64,000 nt of DNA from positions 124,001 through 188,000 of the forward strand of contig JBCBZG010000006.1 of NCBI GenBank assembly GCA_039815465.1. Direction: 5' to 3'. A program made the position numbers and the translations under genes. Positions within the stretch are counted from its first letter, which is position 1; each line of letters starts with the position of its first letter. The notes under the pieces were generated by a model. The model searched no databases, had not been told where the DNA came from, and worked only from the letters and a program-made list of their open reading frames with translations. This DNA is from Shimia_B sp039815465. Its GTDB lineage: Bacteria > Pseudomonadota > Alphaproteobacteria > Rhodobacterales > Rhodobacteraceae. Shown piece by piece: positions 33,653 to 42,609 of this stretch.

Positions 33653-34835
33653 CGTCGCCGTCCTTCTCTGCACTTGGGTTCGGGTTTGTTAAAAGCGGGG
33701 AGGCGGGATCCTCGCTGACACCCGCGGTGGGTAGGTCTTCCAGCATCGCAACGGTTTTCGGGGCCATTGCCCCAACTGTGCGGAGCGCAACGTAGAGCTT
33801 GCCGCGATCCGCGGGTGCTCCCTGCAACAGGCCCTGCAAAGCCACGTCGCAATAGAAGCCCTCCTCCAGCCGTTTTGCGCCAAGGGCGTCCTTGTCGAAG
33901 CTCTGGCGGAACCGGCGGGTCCAGGGCATGACGCAGTCCTGAACGTGAATGATGTTCCACGTATAGGCGCTTGCGTTGTTGTGGTCGGTGATGGCGTGCA
34001 TCAACCGCGCGGGCTGAACCCGGTAGGCGCTCGCGATCTGCGTCACCACTCGAGAATAGGTTTCTTCCTGCTGTAGCTCCTGCGGCGTCAGGCTGAGCTT
34101 GGTGTAGAACAACTCGCCAAGATCAATCGGCATCAAGCCACCGTCGGACGATGGCCCGAAATACTTCATGATGCGATCAACGAACGACTGGGCCTTGTCC
34201 TTCGAGTTGATCTTGTCGGAGCTTATGATCCCATTTGGACGGCCTGCCTTCCGGGCCAAAGACGTCATCATTGCGTCGAGGCGACGGGCCAGGTCGATCG
34301 CCTGGCGCGCCGTCTGCGTGATGTTTAACCCAAGCTGCGGCCCCCGAAGCACCAGCAGTTCCGAACGCGGCACAACCTCCCAAGCACCGTCTGCCAGTCG
34401 AACTGACCACTTGCCTTGATCGTTGCGCCAGTTCCCGTAGGGCAGCGGCGTCACTTCCCGCGTTTTGCCACCGACCTTGTTTAGATGATGTACTCCGACG
34501 CCATGAAGAGCGGCGTCAGCCACAAGCGCTTCGATCCACTCCATCGCCGTGAAACCATCATCGACATCGTTGGCTTCTTTGCCGATGCGGCTCAACACCC
34601 GATGCTCAGGCTGATCCGAGGCCGTGATGCTCCCGTCATCGCTCGAAAGCTTGAGTTTGGCAGGCAACTTCGCCACGTCTTCAGCGATCACGCGCTGCGC
34701 CGCAAAGACAGCCATTACACCGAGTGCCTGTTGCGGGCTGACCTTTATCGACGACAGCGCCAACGGAGTGCCGCTGTCGATTGCGTCGAGCACAGCCGCA
34801 TCCACGGCAGATTTTCGGCTCCACAACCCGAACAT
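33639..34835 (-). CDS. HK97-family portal protein
   Basis: A 398-aa protein of the dodecameric DNA channel. Typical features: VFAAQRVIAEDVAKLPAKL near the N-terminus, LNKVGGKTREVTPLPYGNW, and GVHHLN. The segment VVTQIASAYRVQPARLMHAI is characteristic of the family. It is coupled to the TerL stop by TGATG. Confidence 0.95.
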   Translation of the reverse strand: MFGLWSRKSAVDAAVLDAIDSGTPLALSSIKVSPQQALGVMAVFAAQRVIAEDVAKLPAKLKLSSDDGSITASDQPEHRVLSRIGKEANDVDDGFTAMEWIEALVADAALHGVGVHHLNKVGGKTREVTPLPYGNWRNDQGKWSVRLADGAWEVVPRSELLVLRGPQLGLNITQTARQAIDLARRLDAMMTSLARKAGRPNGIISSDKINSKDKAQSFVDRIMKYFGPSSDGGLMPIDLGELFYTKLSLTPQELQQEETYSRVVTQIASAYRVQPARLMHAITDHNNASAYTWNIIHVQDCVMPWTRRFRQSFDKDALGAKRLEEGFYCDVALQGLLQGAPADRGKLYVALRTVGAMAPKTVAMLEDLPTAGVSEDPASPLLTNPNPSAEKDGDDAED

Positions 34836-36556
34836 CAGACGATCACCCCGTCCATATCGAGGAGCGCAGAACCCACGCCGGATGGCTCAGGGTTTTTCAC
34901 CATGAGCTGCGCGGCGTTAAGGAGCCCGATCACCACATCGATTTTCGCCGCGCCTGCCAGCTCTTTCGTGATGTAGCTGTTGGATCGCTTCACCTCGACT
35001 TTCGCGTTCCCTACCGACCAGGAAAATACCTGCTGCGGAGCAGGCCGCATAATTTTGGATTTCAGACGAAGCGGAATGGATTTGATCGAGCTTTGAAGGG
35101 CCCAGCCTTGGGCGACGCCGGTCACAAAAGGCTGTTCGTGTCCGGCAAGCTCAAGCTCTGTGAGCAGTTCCGGCAGGCCCGCGACGTCGAGGCCGACACC
35201 CTCTTCTTCGGGCATCTTGCCGGTTTCACGCAGTTCGCCCACCAGCTCGACGATCTCCTCGACATGCTGAAACGCCGTCTTGCAGATCACCAGGTCACCC
35301 TGCTTTTCAAATAGCTCGAGCGACGGCGCGATCGATTTACGCAGCTTCAGGACTTCAGGCTGGCACCAAGCTCGCGACCAGGCGAGCCACGTACCGGTGT
35401 CGAACACCTTGCCGAGTACAACAGCGCCGCAAAGGTCATCGTCACCGCCGCCATCCACACCGAATGTGATGACGTCACTCCGCTCAATGAGTTCTTCAAG
35501 CGTCAGCGTCGGATCCGTCGCAGCGTCCCAATAGGCCTGCGCCCGCCATCCGTTGTCGCCTTGGGCAGTGCCAATCTCGACATTGAAGTGCTGGCTGGCC
35601 ACGAGGTCGAGGGTCTCAGACCCTTCATCCTCGGCCTTTACGAGCTGGTCGCGCAAATAGCTCCGATCCACGCTCCGCCCAAGATGCGGATTGACCAGCG
35701 GCCAAAGATCCTCGTTTTTCCAGCCGCCCTTCTCTACCAGCTTGGCGGGCAACTCATAGATCAGCGCCAAAAGCGGCTGCTTGATCTCTCCATCCCGCAC
35801 TCTGCGCGCCGTTTGCAACTCGCTGCGATACACGCCCACCGGCGTCTTCTTCGATTGTGTCGTGATCTGAAGCAGGAAGTGCTTGTTCTGCGGGTGCGAC
35901 AGCGCACCACGGATTTCGATGAACACGCCTTTGGCCGCGGGCTTCGAGGCAAAGACGTGTGTTTCGTCCACGAGGATCGTCGCGTTTTTAGCGCCGGTGA
36001 TGATGTCGGCGTCCGCGGCCTTGATGACGATCTCTGACGGAATGTCCGGATTGAGGTTTCTGACGGTCCGCTGCGTCGTCTGCGGCTCAGAGAATAAAGC
36101 CGAGATGCTGGTGGTGCGTTTGATGATCCCGCACGCGGTTTTGAATGCGTTGCCCGCAAGCTTGGTGGTTGGAGCGATCAGGATGAACTCAGCCTCAGGG
36201 CTGATGTTCAGGATACACGCCGTGACGATGATCGCCGCGGCAATGGCCGTTTTGCCATTTTTCTTCGGAATCATGACGAAGAACTCGCGCAAGTAGCGCT
36301 TTTTCAGCTCCGGATCATAGCTGCCGAAGATGACGCGAACCAGATCGAACACCCATTGGTCACAAATCTCACCAAAGGTGGGGAAGCCGTCCATGTCAGG
36401 GTTATGCAGCGATTTGAAGATGCGCAGGGCCTTCTCGGCGTAGGCATCATGCACCGGCAGATCAGGCAGAAGAGAGCGGCCCTCAATCAGGCGCTCCGCC
36501 CAATCGGGAACCGCCGTGTCCCATTCATCAAACTGGCCTGGAGCAAGCATCGACAT
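34835..36556 (-). CDS. terL: Terminase large subunit
   Basis: A 573-aa DNA-packaging motor. Walker A IPKKNGKT at about 96-103, Walker B with catalytic glutamate ILVDETH at about 194-200, and a C-terminal RNase H-like nuclease beginning VITFGVDGGGDDD near 363. Length and motifs are those of HK97/phiC31-like terminases. ATPase and nuclease residues are intact. Confidence 0.95.
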   Translation of the reverse strand: MSMLAPGQFDEWDTAVPDWAERLIEGRSLLPDLPVHDAYAEKALRIFKSLHNPDMDGFPTFGEICDQWVFDLVRVIFGSYDPELKKRYLREFFVMIPKKNGKTAIAAAIIVTACILNISPEAEFILIAPTTKLAGNAFKTACGIIKRTTSISALFSEPQTTQRTVRNLNPDIPSEIVIKAADADIITGAKNATILVDETHVFASKPAAKGVFIEIRGALSHPQNKHFLLQITTQSKKTPVGVYRSELQTARRVRDGEIKQPLLALIYELPAKLVEKGGWKNEDLWPLVNPHLGRSVDRSYLRDQLVKAEDEGSETLDLVASQHFNVEIGTAQGDNGWRAQAYWDAATDPTLTLEELIERSDVITFGVDGGGDDDLCGAVVLGKVFDTGTWLAWSRAWCQPEVLKLRKSIAPSLELFEKQGDLVICKTAFQHVEEIVELVGELRETGKMPEEEGVGLDVAGLPELLTELELAGHEQPFVTGVAQGWALQSSIKSIPLRLKSKIMRPAPQQVFSWSVGNAKVEVKRSNSYITKELAGAAKIDVVIGLLNAAQLMVKNPEPSGVGSALLDMDGVIV

Positions 36557-37047
36557 CAGTGCACCCTTGGGTTCAGTAAGTCGTTTGTTGCGATGGCATC
36601 TTCAGCGGCTGCGACTTGCTTCTCTTTCTTGCCGCGGGGCGCAGGCGCCTCTGGTTTCTTGGGCTTGGAATCTTCGGTGCCATCCTGAACATCCGCCGCG
36701 CGCTGCCGGATCGCCTCATCCGCCAAAATCGAGTTCAGTTCCTTGATCGCCGAAACGTTGCCCTTTTGCGCCGCCGCGTCGAGGCGCAGGATGTTTTTGG
36801 CCCGCTCATCCGCTACCGCGCGCCGCCGAGCCGCCTTGATCGCTTTGGACCCAGACTTAAAATAATGCTTCGTCAGCGTAGGAACCGAGACGCCAAGTTC
36901 CTCTGCGATCTGCTTTTGATCCACCCCCGCAACCAACAACAGCCTGACTTTATTGCAGTTTTCGGCTGTAGCGATATGCCCATTGGCCCCAGCCTTCCCG
37001 TGGTTATCCGGGATGGGGTCGCCAAGAAGGTCGAATTTAGGGTTCAC
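36556..37047 (-). CDS. terS: Terminase small subunit
   Basis: A 163-aa protein with a GTG start. The HTH at about residues 30-60 (VRLLLVAGVDQKQIAEELGVSV) would bind the packaging site; a helical oligomerisation region and a lysine/proline-rich tail (PKKPEAPAPRGKKEKQ) follow. It sits directly before TerL, with stop and start overlapping. Confidence 0.85.
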   Translation of the reverse strand: MNPKFDLLGDPIPDNHGKAGANGHIATAENCNKVRLLLVAGVDQKQIAEELGVSVPTLTKHYFKSGSKAIKAARRRAVADERAKNILRLDAAAQKGNVSAIKELNSILADEAIRQRAADVQDGTEDSKPKKPEAPAPRGKKEKQVAAAEDAIATNDLLNPRVH

Positions 37048-37149
37048 AGAAAAAAAATCTCCGAATGAGATGTGTGCGGGTCTAGCCGCGATGGGGGTTG
37101 CAGGTTTTCGACCGCCCCCCTTCTGGCGGCGCAGTCGGCCCGGACGGAG

Positions 37150-37515
37150 CTAGGCAAGGCCGCGCCGCTCGATGCTTTGCTTCGTCTTGTCGTGGTAGGC
37201 CTTGGATACGGCCTCCAGGTTGCCCTCGTTCCAGAATAGCGCCTCGTCGCCGCGATGCGGGACGATGTGGTCAACAACCGGGCTGTTCGGCGCGGGATAA
37301 ACGCCAACGAGCGCCACGCCGGTTTTTTGGCAGATGTAGGCGTCACGCTTCAAAACTTGGCGTCTAAGCTTTTGCCAGCGCGCTGTCTTGTACCAGGCGC
37401 GCCAGGGTTGCGCCGCATCCCGTTGCCGGGACCGGTCGCGCTCGGAGGTTGCCGCGCCGCCCATCTGGAGCGACGCTTTGCCAAGCCGTGGCTTGACTGA
37501 TTGTAGCCGGGCCAA
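37150..37515 (-). CDS. HNH endonuclease
   Basis: A 121-aa protein. The HNH motif is visible as DHIVPHRGDEALFWNEGNLEAV (first H in DHIVPH, N in NEGNLE) with an upstream CQKTG zinc-type cysteine. HNH nucleases next to TerS/TerL are common in cos phages and assist terminase cutting. It lies 100 bp upstream of TerS. Confidence 0.85.
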   Translation of the reverse strand: MARLQSVKPRLGKASLQMGGAATSERDRSRQRDAAQPWRAWYKTARWQKLRRQVLKRDAYICQKTGVALVGVYPAPNSPVVDHIVPHRGDEALFWNEGNLEAVSKAYHDKTKQSIERRGLA

Positions 37516-37523
37516 GCTTTAAC

Positions 37524-37784
37524 CTATGTGCTTGCTGCGTCAGGCTCTGGGCCGACACCCAACATGATCGGCGGATGCGCCCGCCCGAGAAGCGTCACGT
37601 AGATCGGCGCCCCATTGGCCAACGCCTTAAGCTCCTCGGCGCTCGGGCGCCACGCCGTGGTCATGGTGGGTGTATCAGGGCCATTGACCGCGCAGTCGAT
37701 TTTGGCGTCAAGAATGGGCAAGCCAAGATAGCCCTGGCCCTCGCCGATGACGCGTGTCGCGCCAGCGATGCTTGCGATCTCCAT
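37524..37784 (-). CDS. Hypothetical prophage protein
   Basis: An 86-aa protein with a short N-terminal strand region and SAEELKALANGAPIYVTLLG, a pattern seen in small phage proteins near terminase that are otherwise unassigned. It ends 8 bp before the HNH gene and follows a terminator. Confidence 0.55.
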   Translation of the reverse strand: MEIASIAGATRVIGEGQGYLGLPILDAKIDCAVNGPDTPTMTTAWRPSAEELKALANGAPIYVTLLGRAHPPIMLGVGPEPDAAST

Positions 37785-37815
37785 GGTCTCTCCGATGATG
37801 TGAGATTTACGAACG

Positions 37816-37843
37816 AAAAACGCCCGCCGGTTTCCCGCGGGCG
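37816..37843 (-). terminator. Intrinsic terminator between early and late blocks
   Basis: On the minus strand CGCCCGC, a 9-nt loop, GCGGGCG, then TTTTT (37816-37820). It ends transcription after the 273-aa gene, so the packaging and structural genes must have their own promoter or antitermination. Confidence 0.8.
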
Positions 37844-37866
37844 CATTTCGTGTGTTGGCATTTTGT

Positions 37867-38688
37867 CTAGGGGGCTAGAAAACTCGCGTCAACATGTTTC
37901 CCGTTTGCAGCCCATGGCGCACGCGGCGGAAGCTTGTTGGTGACGATGATCCAACGCAACGGTAGACCCTGCAGAAGCGGCCTCAGTCCCAGCAGCGCAA
38001 GATACCAGTTCAGGTAGGTGCGACGCATCGCGGCGATCTTCCGCGGGTGGTTCTCAAATGTCACCGGCACCCACATCACAGGCATGTGGCGCGCCCCTTG
38101 CCGGGTGTGGTGCAAGTACGTTTCATTCGTCGCAGCTTGCTTGCCCCGCGGCCCAAACCGGTTGTGAACCCACTCGCGCGGCACACAGCGCGGCTCCAAA
38201 TCCGTGGTGTCCGGCGGGGTGGTACAGGCCCGCGCCATGCTGGCGACAAGAATGCCGAGGTCTCGGCGATCACTGAACTCATGAGCGACCAAGTCGGCAA
38301 TAAGACTGGCGTCTTCGCTGGGTGCCGACCGGCCCGGTGACGTATCAATGCGAACCCCACCGAGGTTGCCCTGCTGCAGGAGCCGCGCCTCGGCACTGAG
38401 CGGCGCACGTCGCGGGCTAAGACCATCAGTATAGTCGAGTTCGGCAAACTCGGCGCTAAACGCCCACTCCAAGGTCTCTTTCACACTCAACCGCCTGACA
38501 GCACCAGGCTCAGGAGATCGATAGCGCGGCACCTCCGCATAGCACGCTTGAAGCGCGACTTCATCAATAGGCGCACGCCAGGCGCCATCCCGTTCTTCGT
38601 TCCAATCGTCAGGTCTTTCAACGTTACGCCTTGGAACATCGTACTGATCTAGAACGCTGACCTTAGTTCTTTGAGGCAAAGCACCCAT
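37867..38688 (-). CDS. Prophage protein of unknown function at early-late border
   Basis: A 273-aa soluble protein with no recognised motif. The C-terminal part is basic and helical (RKIAAMRRTYLNWYLALLGL) and may bind nucleic acid. It sits alone between a 552-bp non-coding region and a terminator directly before the late operon. That is where late-gene activators or antiterminators are found, but this is inference from position only. Confidence 0.55.
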   Translation of the reverse strand: MGALPQRTKVSVLDQYDVPRRNVERPDDWNEERDGAWRAPIDEVALQACYAEVPRYRSPEPGAVRRLSVKETLEWAFSAEFAELDYTDGLSPRRAPLSAEARLLQQGNLGGVRIDTSPGRSAPSEDASLIADLVAHEFSDRRDLGILVASMARACTTPPDTTDLEPRCVPREWVHNRFGPRGKQAATNETYLHHTRQGARHMPVMWVPVTFENHPRKIAAMRRTYLNWYLALLGLRPLLQGLPLRWIIVTNKLPPRAPWAANGKHVDASFLAP

Positions 38689-39240
38689 AAGAAACCTCTA
38701 TTCGCTAGATTTTGTTGACTTAGGTGGGATGCAATCAAGATGTTGATTGCAGAGAGGTAAGAGACGGATTGACCGGTCCGAGTGACAGAAAGCAGGGCTC
38801 GAAACCCGCTTGAACGGCACCACCGCAACCCATTGAAATCATGAATAACCGTAGGAGGATCACGGCTTGAACGGCGTGAACGGCCCGAGACGGCAACCAA
38901 TGCGAGATCATTTTCCGTTCCCCCCAACCCCGCTCTTATCCACGCGCGCGCAGTAGGTGAGATTTCAAGCCGTTCGGGCCGTTCTGACCGCAATCGGGGC
39001 GCAACCCTCTGATTTCGCGAAACATCCCCCAGACCCCGGTTTCCGCGCCTCCGACCCTGAGCACGCGTTTCTGACCGGTCAGACCGGCTCAATTTCCGAA
39101 GGAAGGTAAATGGGGTGCGGGGTTTTGCGGCGGCAACGCGCGGGGTATGCCGCCGCGCCGTCACGTTCGACGACCAGTCGAGGCCCTGCTCGGGCCGATC
39201 CCGCCGACTTGGCGGGGCCACCTGAGGGATAAGAGACGCA
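38689..39240. other. 552-bp non-coding region with clustered repeats
   Basis: The longest gap in the prophage. GAACGGC occurs at 38812, 38869 and 38878 and inverted (GCCGTTC) at 38969 and 38978; within each pair the spacing is 9 bp. A perfect palindrome TCTGACCGGTCAGA is at 39070-39083, and a second GACCGGTC is at 38771-38778. An open frame crosses the region but has low-complexity, arginine-rich content. It lies directly after the primase-helicase gene, so a replication origin or control region is plausible. Confidence 0.55.
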
Positions 39241-41157
39241 TCAGGCGGAGCCGCCTGTGTCATCGCCAAAAGTGCCGCCCCTAGCCGCGGCATAGGCCAC
39301 AGGGCGCCCTTTGGAATCGCGTGGCGCTTGGTCAAACGAGGCGCGGAATGACGTTGTGAAGCGGACGCCCCGGTAGCCGGTGACGTCGCGCTTGCCGACA
39401 GTGAAGGGCCGGTTCGTCGTGGGATCCCGGTATCGTCCAGCCTCCGCCTTCAGCTTGAGCGAGACGGTTCGTTGCCCCCACATGCCTTCACCGCGCTGAT
39501 CCATCCAAAGATTGAACCCGTCGATGAGCTCACGCGAGGTGACGAAGTCGTCAGGCCCGCCCGAGACGATGCAGCACTCCGCAAGGAAGCTCCCGATCGG
39601 GTCGCTGTCCGCACGGTATTCCTGCGTCGCCTCAAGGACCTCCTTAGGCTCCTGCAGGCCACCCTCGAGATAGTCGAGAAGACCCTCCAGGAGCCAGTTC
39701 AGAATGCCGCTGCGCTCTTCCCAAAGCTTGTCAATGAGCTTCTCATCCCGCTCCTCCTCTGGGATCTGAACATCGAAGGGCACCAACAGTACGCGGCGCC
39801 AAATCCCGTCATCGGTGCCCCGAATATCCGGCTTGTGATTGCCCGATATCGTGAGCTTGGCGAGCATGACAAAGCTGATGAAGTCACCGAATAGGTTCCG
39901 GGCCAGCATTGGCTCGAAGCTAGTCATGTCCTTGATCGTCTTCTCTTGGAGCTTCTGCCCCTCTTCTGCCTCGTTGATGACTGCGACACGCGCGCCCCTC
40001 AGAAGCATCAAATCTGGTGCCGCATCGCTGGCGCCGCGCTGATTGCGCCCCGTGATGCTCTCGATCTTTGCGATCGCGGCGTAGTCGCCCATGATCCGGC
40101 GCATAAGGTCGGAGAGCACCGATTTCCCGTTGGCACCCTTGCCATATTGGAACACGAACTTCTGGATGGGCAGGCCGGTCATCGACAGGCCCCACCAGCG
40201 CTGCAAAAACCGGCGCATGTCCTGGTTCGGTTGAACCCGTTCAAGAAACGCCTTGAATAGCGGGCAATCGGCCTCCGGGTCGTGATCAACCGGCATCAGC
40301 TTTGTGATTACCTGCGTGCTCTGTTCATCCGCGATCGGCAGCTCGCGCGCATGGGGGATAAGCTTGAACGACGCGGTCTTAGAGAACTCTTCACCTGGCC
40401 CACCATCCACCGTCACACGTAGCACTCCGCTCTGGGTGTTGATGGTCAGCGGATCCGCGTCGAGTTCATCAATCTCACGGCTAAGGCTTGTCGTGGCCTC
40501 CGTGAGCATTGCATCAATCCGGCCCTTGTTACCGGACGTCTTCGCGAAGCTCCGATGATCCGACTTCATGCCGCTGCGACGGTCCTTGAGCTTCTTAATC
40601 CATCCCAGTGTCTGGGTCAGTTCCTCTAGCTCGATCTTTTGCTCTGTGCTGCGCGCCTCGGCATCGAGCGCCATCAACTCCTCGTGGCGGCGGCGGGTCG
40701 ACACTTCGGTTTCGATGGTTTCGAGCTGCCAGTCTTCCAGCACGACATGCGGGATTTCCTGGATGATGCGCTCCTGGATGGTCTGGGCTTGACGGCGAAC
40801 AACGATGCCGTCAGGGTCAAGCCTCCAGCGCATCCCGTCCCAGATGTGCCAGCCGACGCGCGGCACAAAGAGGCAGCGTTCACCGCAGTAGAGCGCAAAA
40901 CGCAGGCCGTTGCCGGTGTCGTTGAGAGGGTAGCTCGCACCTTGAACCGCGGGGCCCAGGTCATCCGGGGTGCGGGGCGGTGGCGTGTCGTACCCACGCC
41001 CGTCATTGTCGGACCGCGGGGGCGGGTTGATGTCGCTTTCCGTGTCGACGGCCCGAGGTTCGCTGGGCGCTTGGACGCGATCATCGGGCGCGATGTCTTC
41101 CGCGTCCTGCATGGCCGCGCGAACACCGTCGAGACCCGCTCGTTCGTCGTCGCTCAT
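39241..41157 (-). CDS. D5/P4-type primase-helicase
   Basis: A 638-aa protein. The N-terminal segment is proline-rich and the middle is helical. The D5-N-like domain contains LRFALYCGERCLFVPRVGWHIWDG (split here by a loop). The helicase domain follows with Walker A GKGANGKS, Walker B VAVINEAEEG and an SGNHKPDIRGTDDGIWRR sensor block, as in phage/plasmid SF3 helicases. The start at 41157 overlaps the upstream DUF5131 stop as ATGA. It loads at, and unwinds, the phage origin. Confidence 0.9.
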   Translation of the reverse strand: MSDDERAGLDGVRAAMQDAEDIAPDDRVQAPSEPRAVDTESDINPPPRSDNDGRGYDTPPPRTPDDLGPAVQGASYPLNDTGNGLRFALYCGERCLFVPRVGWHIWDGMRWRLDPDGIVVRRQAQTIQERIIQEIPHVVLEDWQLETIETEVSTRRRHEELMALDAEARSTEQKIELEELTQTLGWIKKLKDRRSGMKSDHRSFAKTSGNKGRIDAMLTEATTSLSREIDELDADPLTINTQSGVLRVTVDGGPGEEFSKTASFKLIPHARELPIADEQSTQVITKLMPVDHDPEADCPLFKAFLERVQPNQDMRRFLQRWWGLSMTGLPIQKFVFQYGKGANGKSVLSDLMRRIMGDYAAIAKIESITGRNQRGASDAAPDLMLLRGARVAVINEAEEGQKLQEKTIKDMTSFEPMLARNLFGDFISFVMLAKLTISGNHKPDIRGTDDGIWRRVLLVPFDVQIPEEERDEKLIDKLWEERSGILNWLLEGLLDYLEGGLQEPKEVLEATQEYRADSDPIGSFLAECCIVSGGPDDFVTSRELIDGFNLWMDQRGEGMWGQRTVSLKLKAEAGRYRDPTTNRPFTVGKRDVTGYRGVRFTTSFRASFDQAPRDSKGRPVAYAAARGGTFGDDTGGSA

Positions 41158-42356
41158 GCCGCGCTCTCCGGGAACTGATCCCAGGTCCGCCCGTCGAGAA
41201 AGCGTCCTGAGTGTTTCTTGGCGAGCCGGATCGATGCGGAATGGTCGCCCCAGAAGTGCAACGCGCCCAGCTCTTCCGCTTCGGACCAATTCCATTGATC
41301 GATAGAATCAACCGGACTGCCATCAAGCAGCGAAGGGCAGGCTTGATCCTCTGGGAGCCAAGCACCCCATTGCTTGAAATGAAACGCGACCGCGGCCTCT
41401 AAGCATTGATCTCGCAATGAGCGCGCCCAGTCGGCGTGCATCGGACGCGCGCGGCGTCCGCTTTCGCCGCCGCAGATAACCCAGTCGAGCTTGCCGCCTA
41501 GAAACTCTAATCCGACCTCAGAGCTGCCAAGCCTATCTCCAGATGGACCGCGAGCTTCTGCGCCCATCTTGCCGCTTAAGGCATTCAGCCATGTCGCATC
41601 TTGGGCAGCAAGCGGCCATGCGGGGTCGGGGTGCCCACCAGCATCTTCAAAGGTGTCCACGAATTCGCAAAGTCGATCTAGCTGAATTCGCCCAAGCAAA
41701 GGTTCCGCGCTTACAAATCGAACAGCGGCGTTCGCAGTAAGTAGGTCTGAAACGCGCTCATCTGCGCTGATCTGATCACTGATCGAAGTCCCCAACCAAA
41801 CATTGGCAAGGGGCCATTGGTGCAGACGAAGCACGTGCTTGCCGTGGCTTTGCGCCAGTTTGTCATGCTGGGGTTGCGCCGAGAGAGCGACCTTCCCGGT
41901 TAACGGCCTACAAGGATCGCAGACAATATCCGTCGCCTCACCCATCACCCCGAAATGGGCCTTCTCCAAGAACTGCTGTGCGCGATCAGGCCGTTTCGTC
42001 AATACTTGGAAGGTGTGCCACGGGCACGAGGCCATGATCCCAAATACGCGGTAAATCCATTCATCTGGCACGCTGGGGTGAAACAAATCCCCATGGGCGC
42101 AGACGAAAATCATGCGTGGCTTTGACCACTTTAGTGGATCCAATAGCCAACGCTCATTAAGCCGGACCTCGCCCGTAAACTTTGCGATCCCGACCGCGTT
42201 CCGACGCGCTAAACCCTTGCGCGAAGGATGGTTTTTGAGGCGCGTCGCCGCCAGTTCCGCCGCATAGCAATTCCGGCACCCGTCATCGACCAGGGTGCAG
42301 CCAGTGATCGGATTCCACGTCGCGTCGGTCCATTCGATGGGGGAGTTGTCAGCCAT
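41154..42356 (-). CDS. DUF5131 (phage Gp37/Gp68) family protein, copy 2
   Basis: A 400-aa protein with the family N-terminus PIEWTDATWNPITGC and cysteine motif GC-x6-CRNCYA, plus FQVLTKRPDRA, VWLGTSI, RFVSAEPLLG and VICGGESG, and the C-terminal FHFKQWGAW. It is 145 aa longer than copy 1 because of two insertions, and RFLSCEPL of copy 1 is RFVSAEPL here. It sits in the replication operon between the primase-helicase and an 86-aa protein, suggesting a DNA-related role; chemistry unknown. Confidence 0.85.
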   Translation of the reverse strand: MADNSPIEWTDATWNPITGCTLVDDGCRNCYAAELAATRLKNHPSRKGLARRNAVGIAKFTGEVRLNERWLLDPLKWSKPRMIFVCAHGDLFHPSVPDEWIYRVFGIMASCPWHTFQVLTKRPDRAQQFLEKAHFGVMGEATDIVCDPCRPLTGKVALSAQPQHDKLAQSHGKHVLRLHQWPLANVWLGTSISDQISADERVSDLLTANAAVRFVSAEPLLGRIQLDRLCEFVDTFEDAGGHPDPAWPLAAQDATWLNALSGKMGAEARGPSGDRLGSSEVGLEFLGGKLDWVICGGESGRRARPMHADWARSLRDQCLEAAVAFHFKQWGAWLPEDQACPSLLDGSPVDSIDQWNWSEAEELGALHFWGDHSASIRLAKKHSGRFLDGRTWDQFPESAA

Positions 42357-42609
42357 GCGGCGCCTCCAGCTCAGGGTTGCGCCGCTTGTGGGCGTAGGTC
42401 AGAAAGTCCGGCCGATCTTCGGCAGGCAGATCGCGCCAATCGAGAAAGAGCTGCTGCATGTGCGTAACCCGCGTTTCGCCGATCTCTTTGAGCCGAAGGG
42501 CGAGCACCTGTTTGGCCTCGCGGAACGCGTAGGCCTCGACCAGGTCGAGAACCGCTGCCTGGACCTCGCGGTCACGGGGCGATGGGGGTGCCAGGGCGAT
42601 TTCAGCCAT
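42349..42609 (-). CDS. Small helical replication-operon protein
   Basis: An 86-aa protein, start MAEIALAPPSPRDREV, wholly helical with acidic and basic patches (AAVLDLVEAYAFREAKQVL). It overlaps the upstream primase gene by 8 bp and the DUF5131 gene by 8 bp. No family recognised. Confidence 0.55.
   Translation of the reverse strand: MAEIALAPPSPRDREVQAAVLDLVEAYAFREAKQVLALRLKEIGETRVTHMQQLFLDWRDLPAEDRPDFLTYAHKRRNPELEAPHG

Noticed and set aside
17597..37047. Gene transfer agent instead of a prophage
   Set aside because: The tail genes resemble GTA genes, but an integrase, att sites, replication genes, operators and HNH/TerS genes show a true phage.
38649..39335. A 228-codon leftward open frame across the gap after the primase-helicase
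   Set aside because: It overlaps two real genes at its ends, is arginine- and serine-rich without structure, and the region shows clustered repeats instead of coding character.
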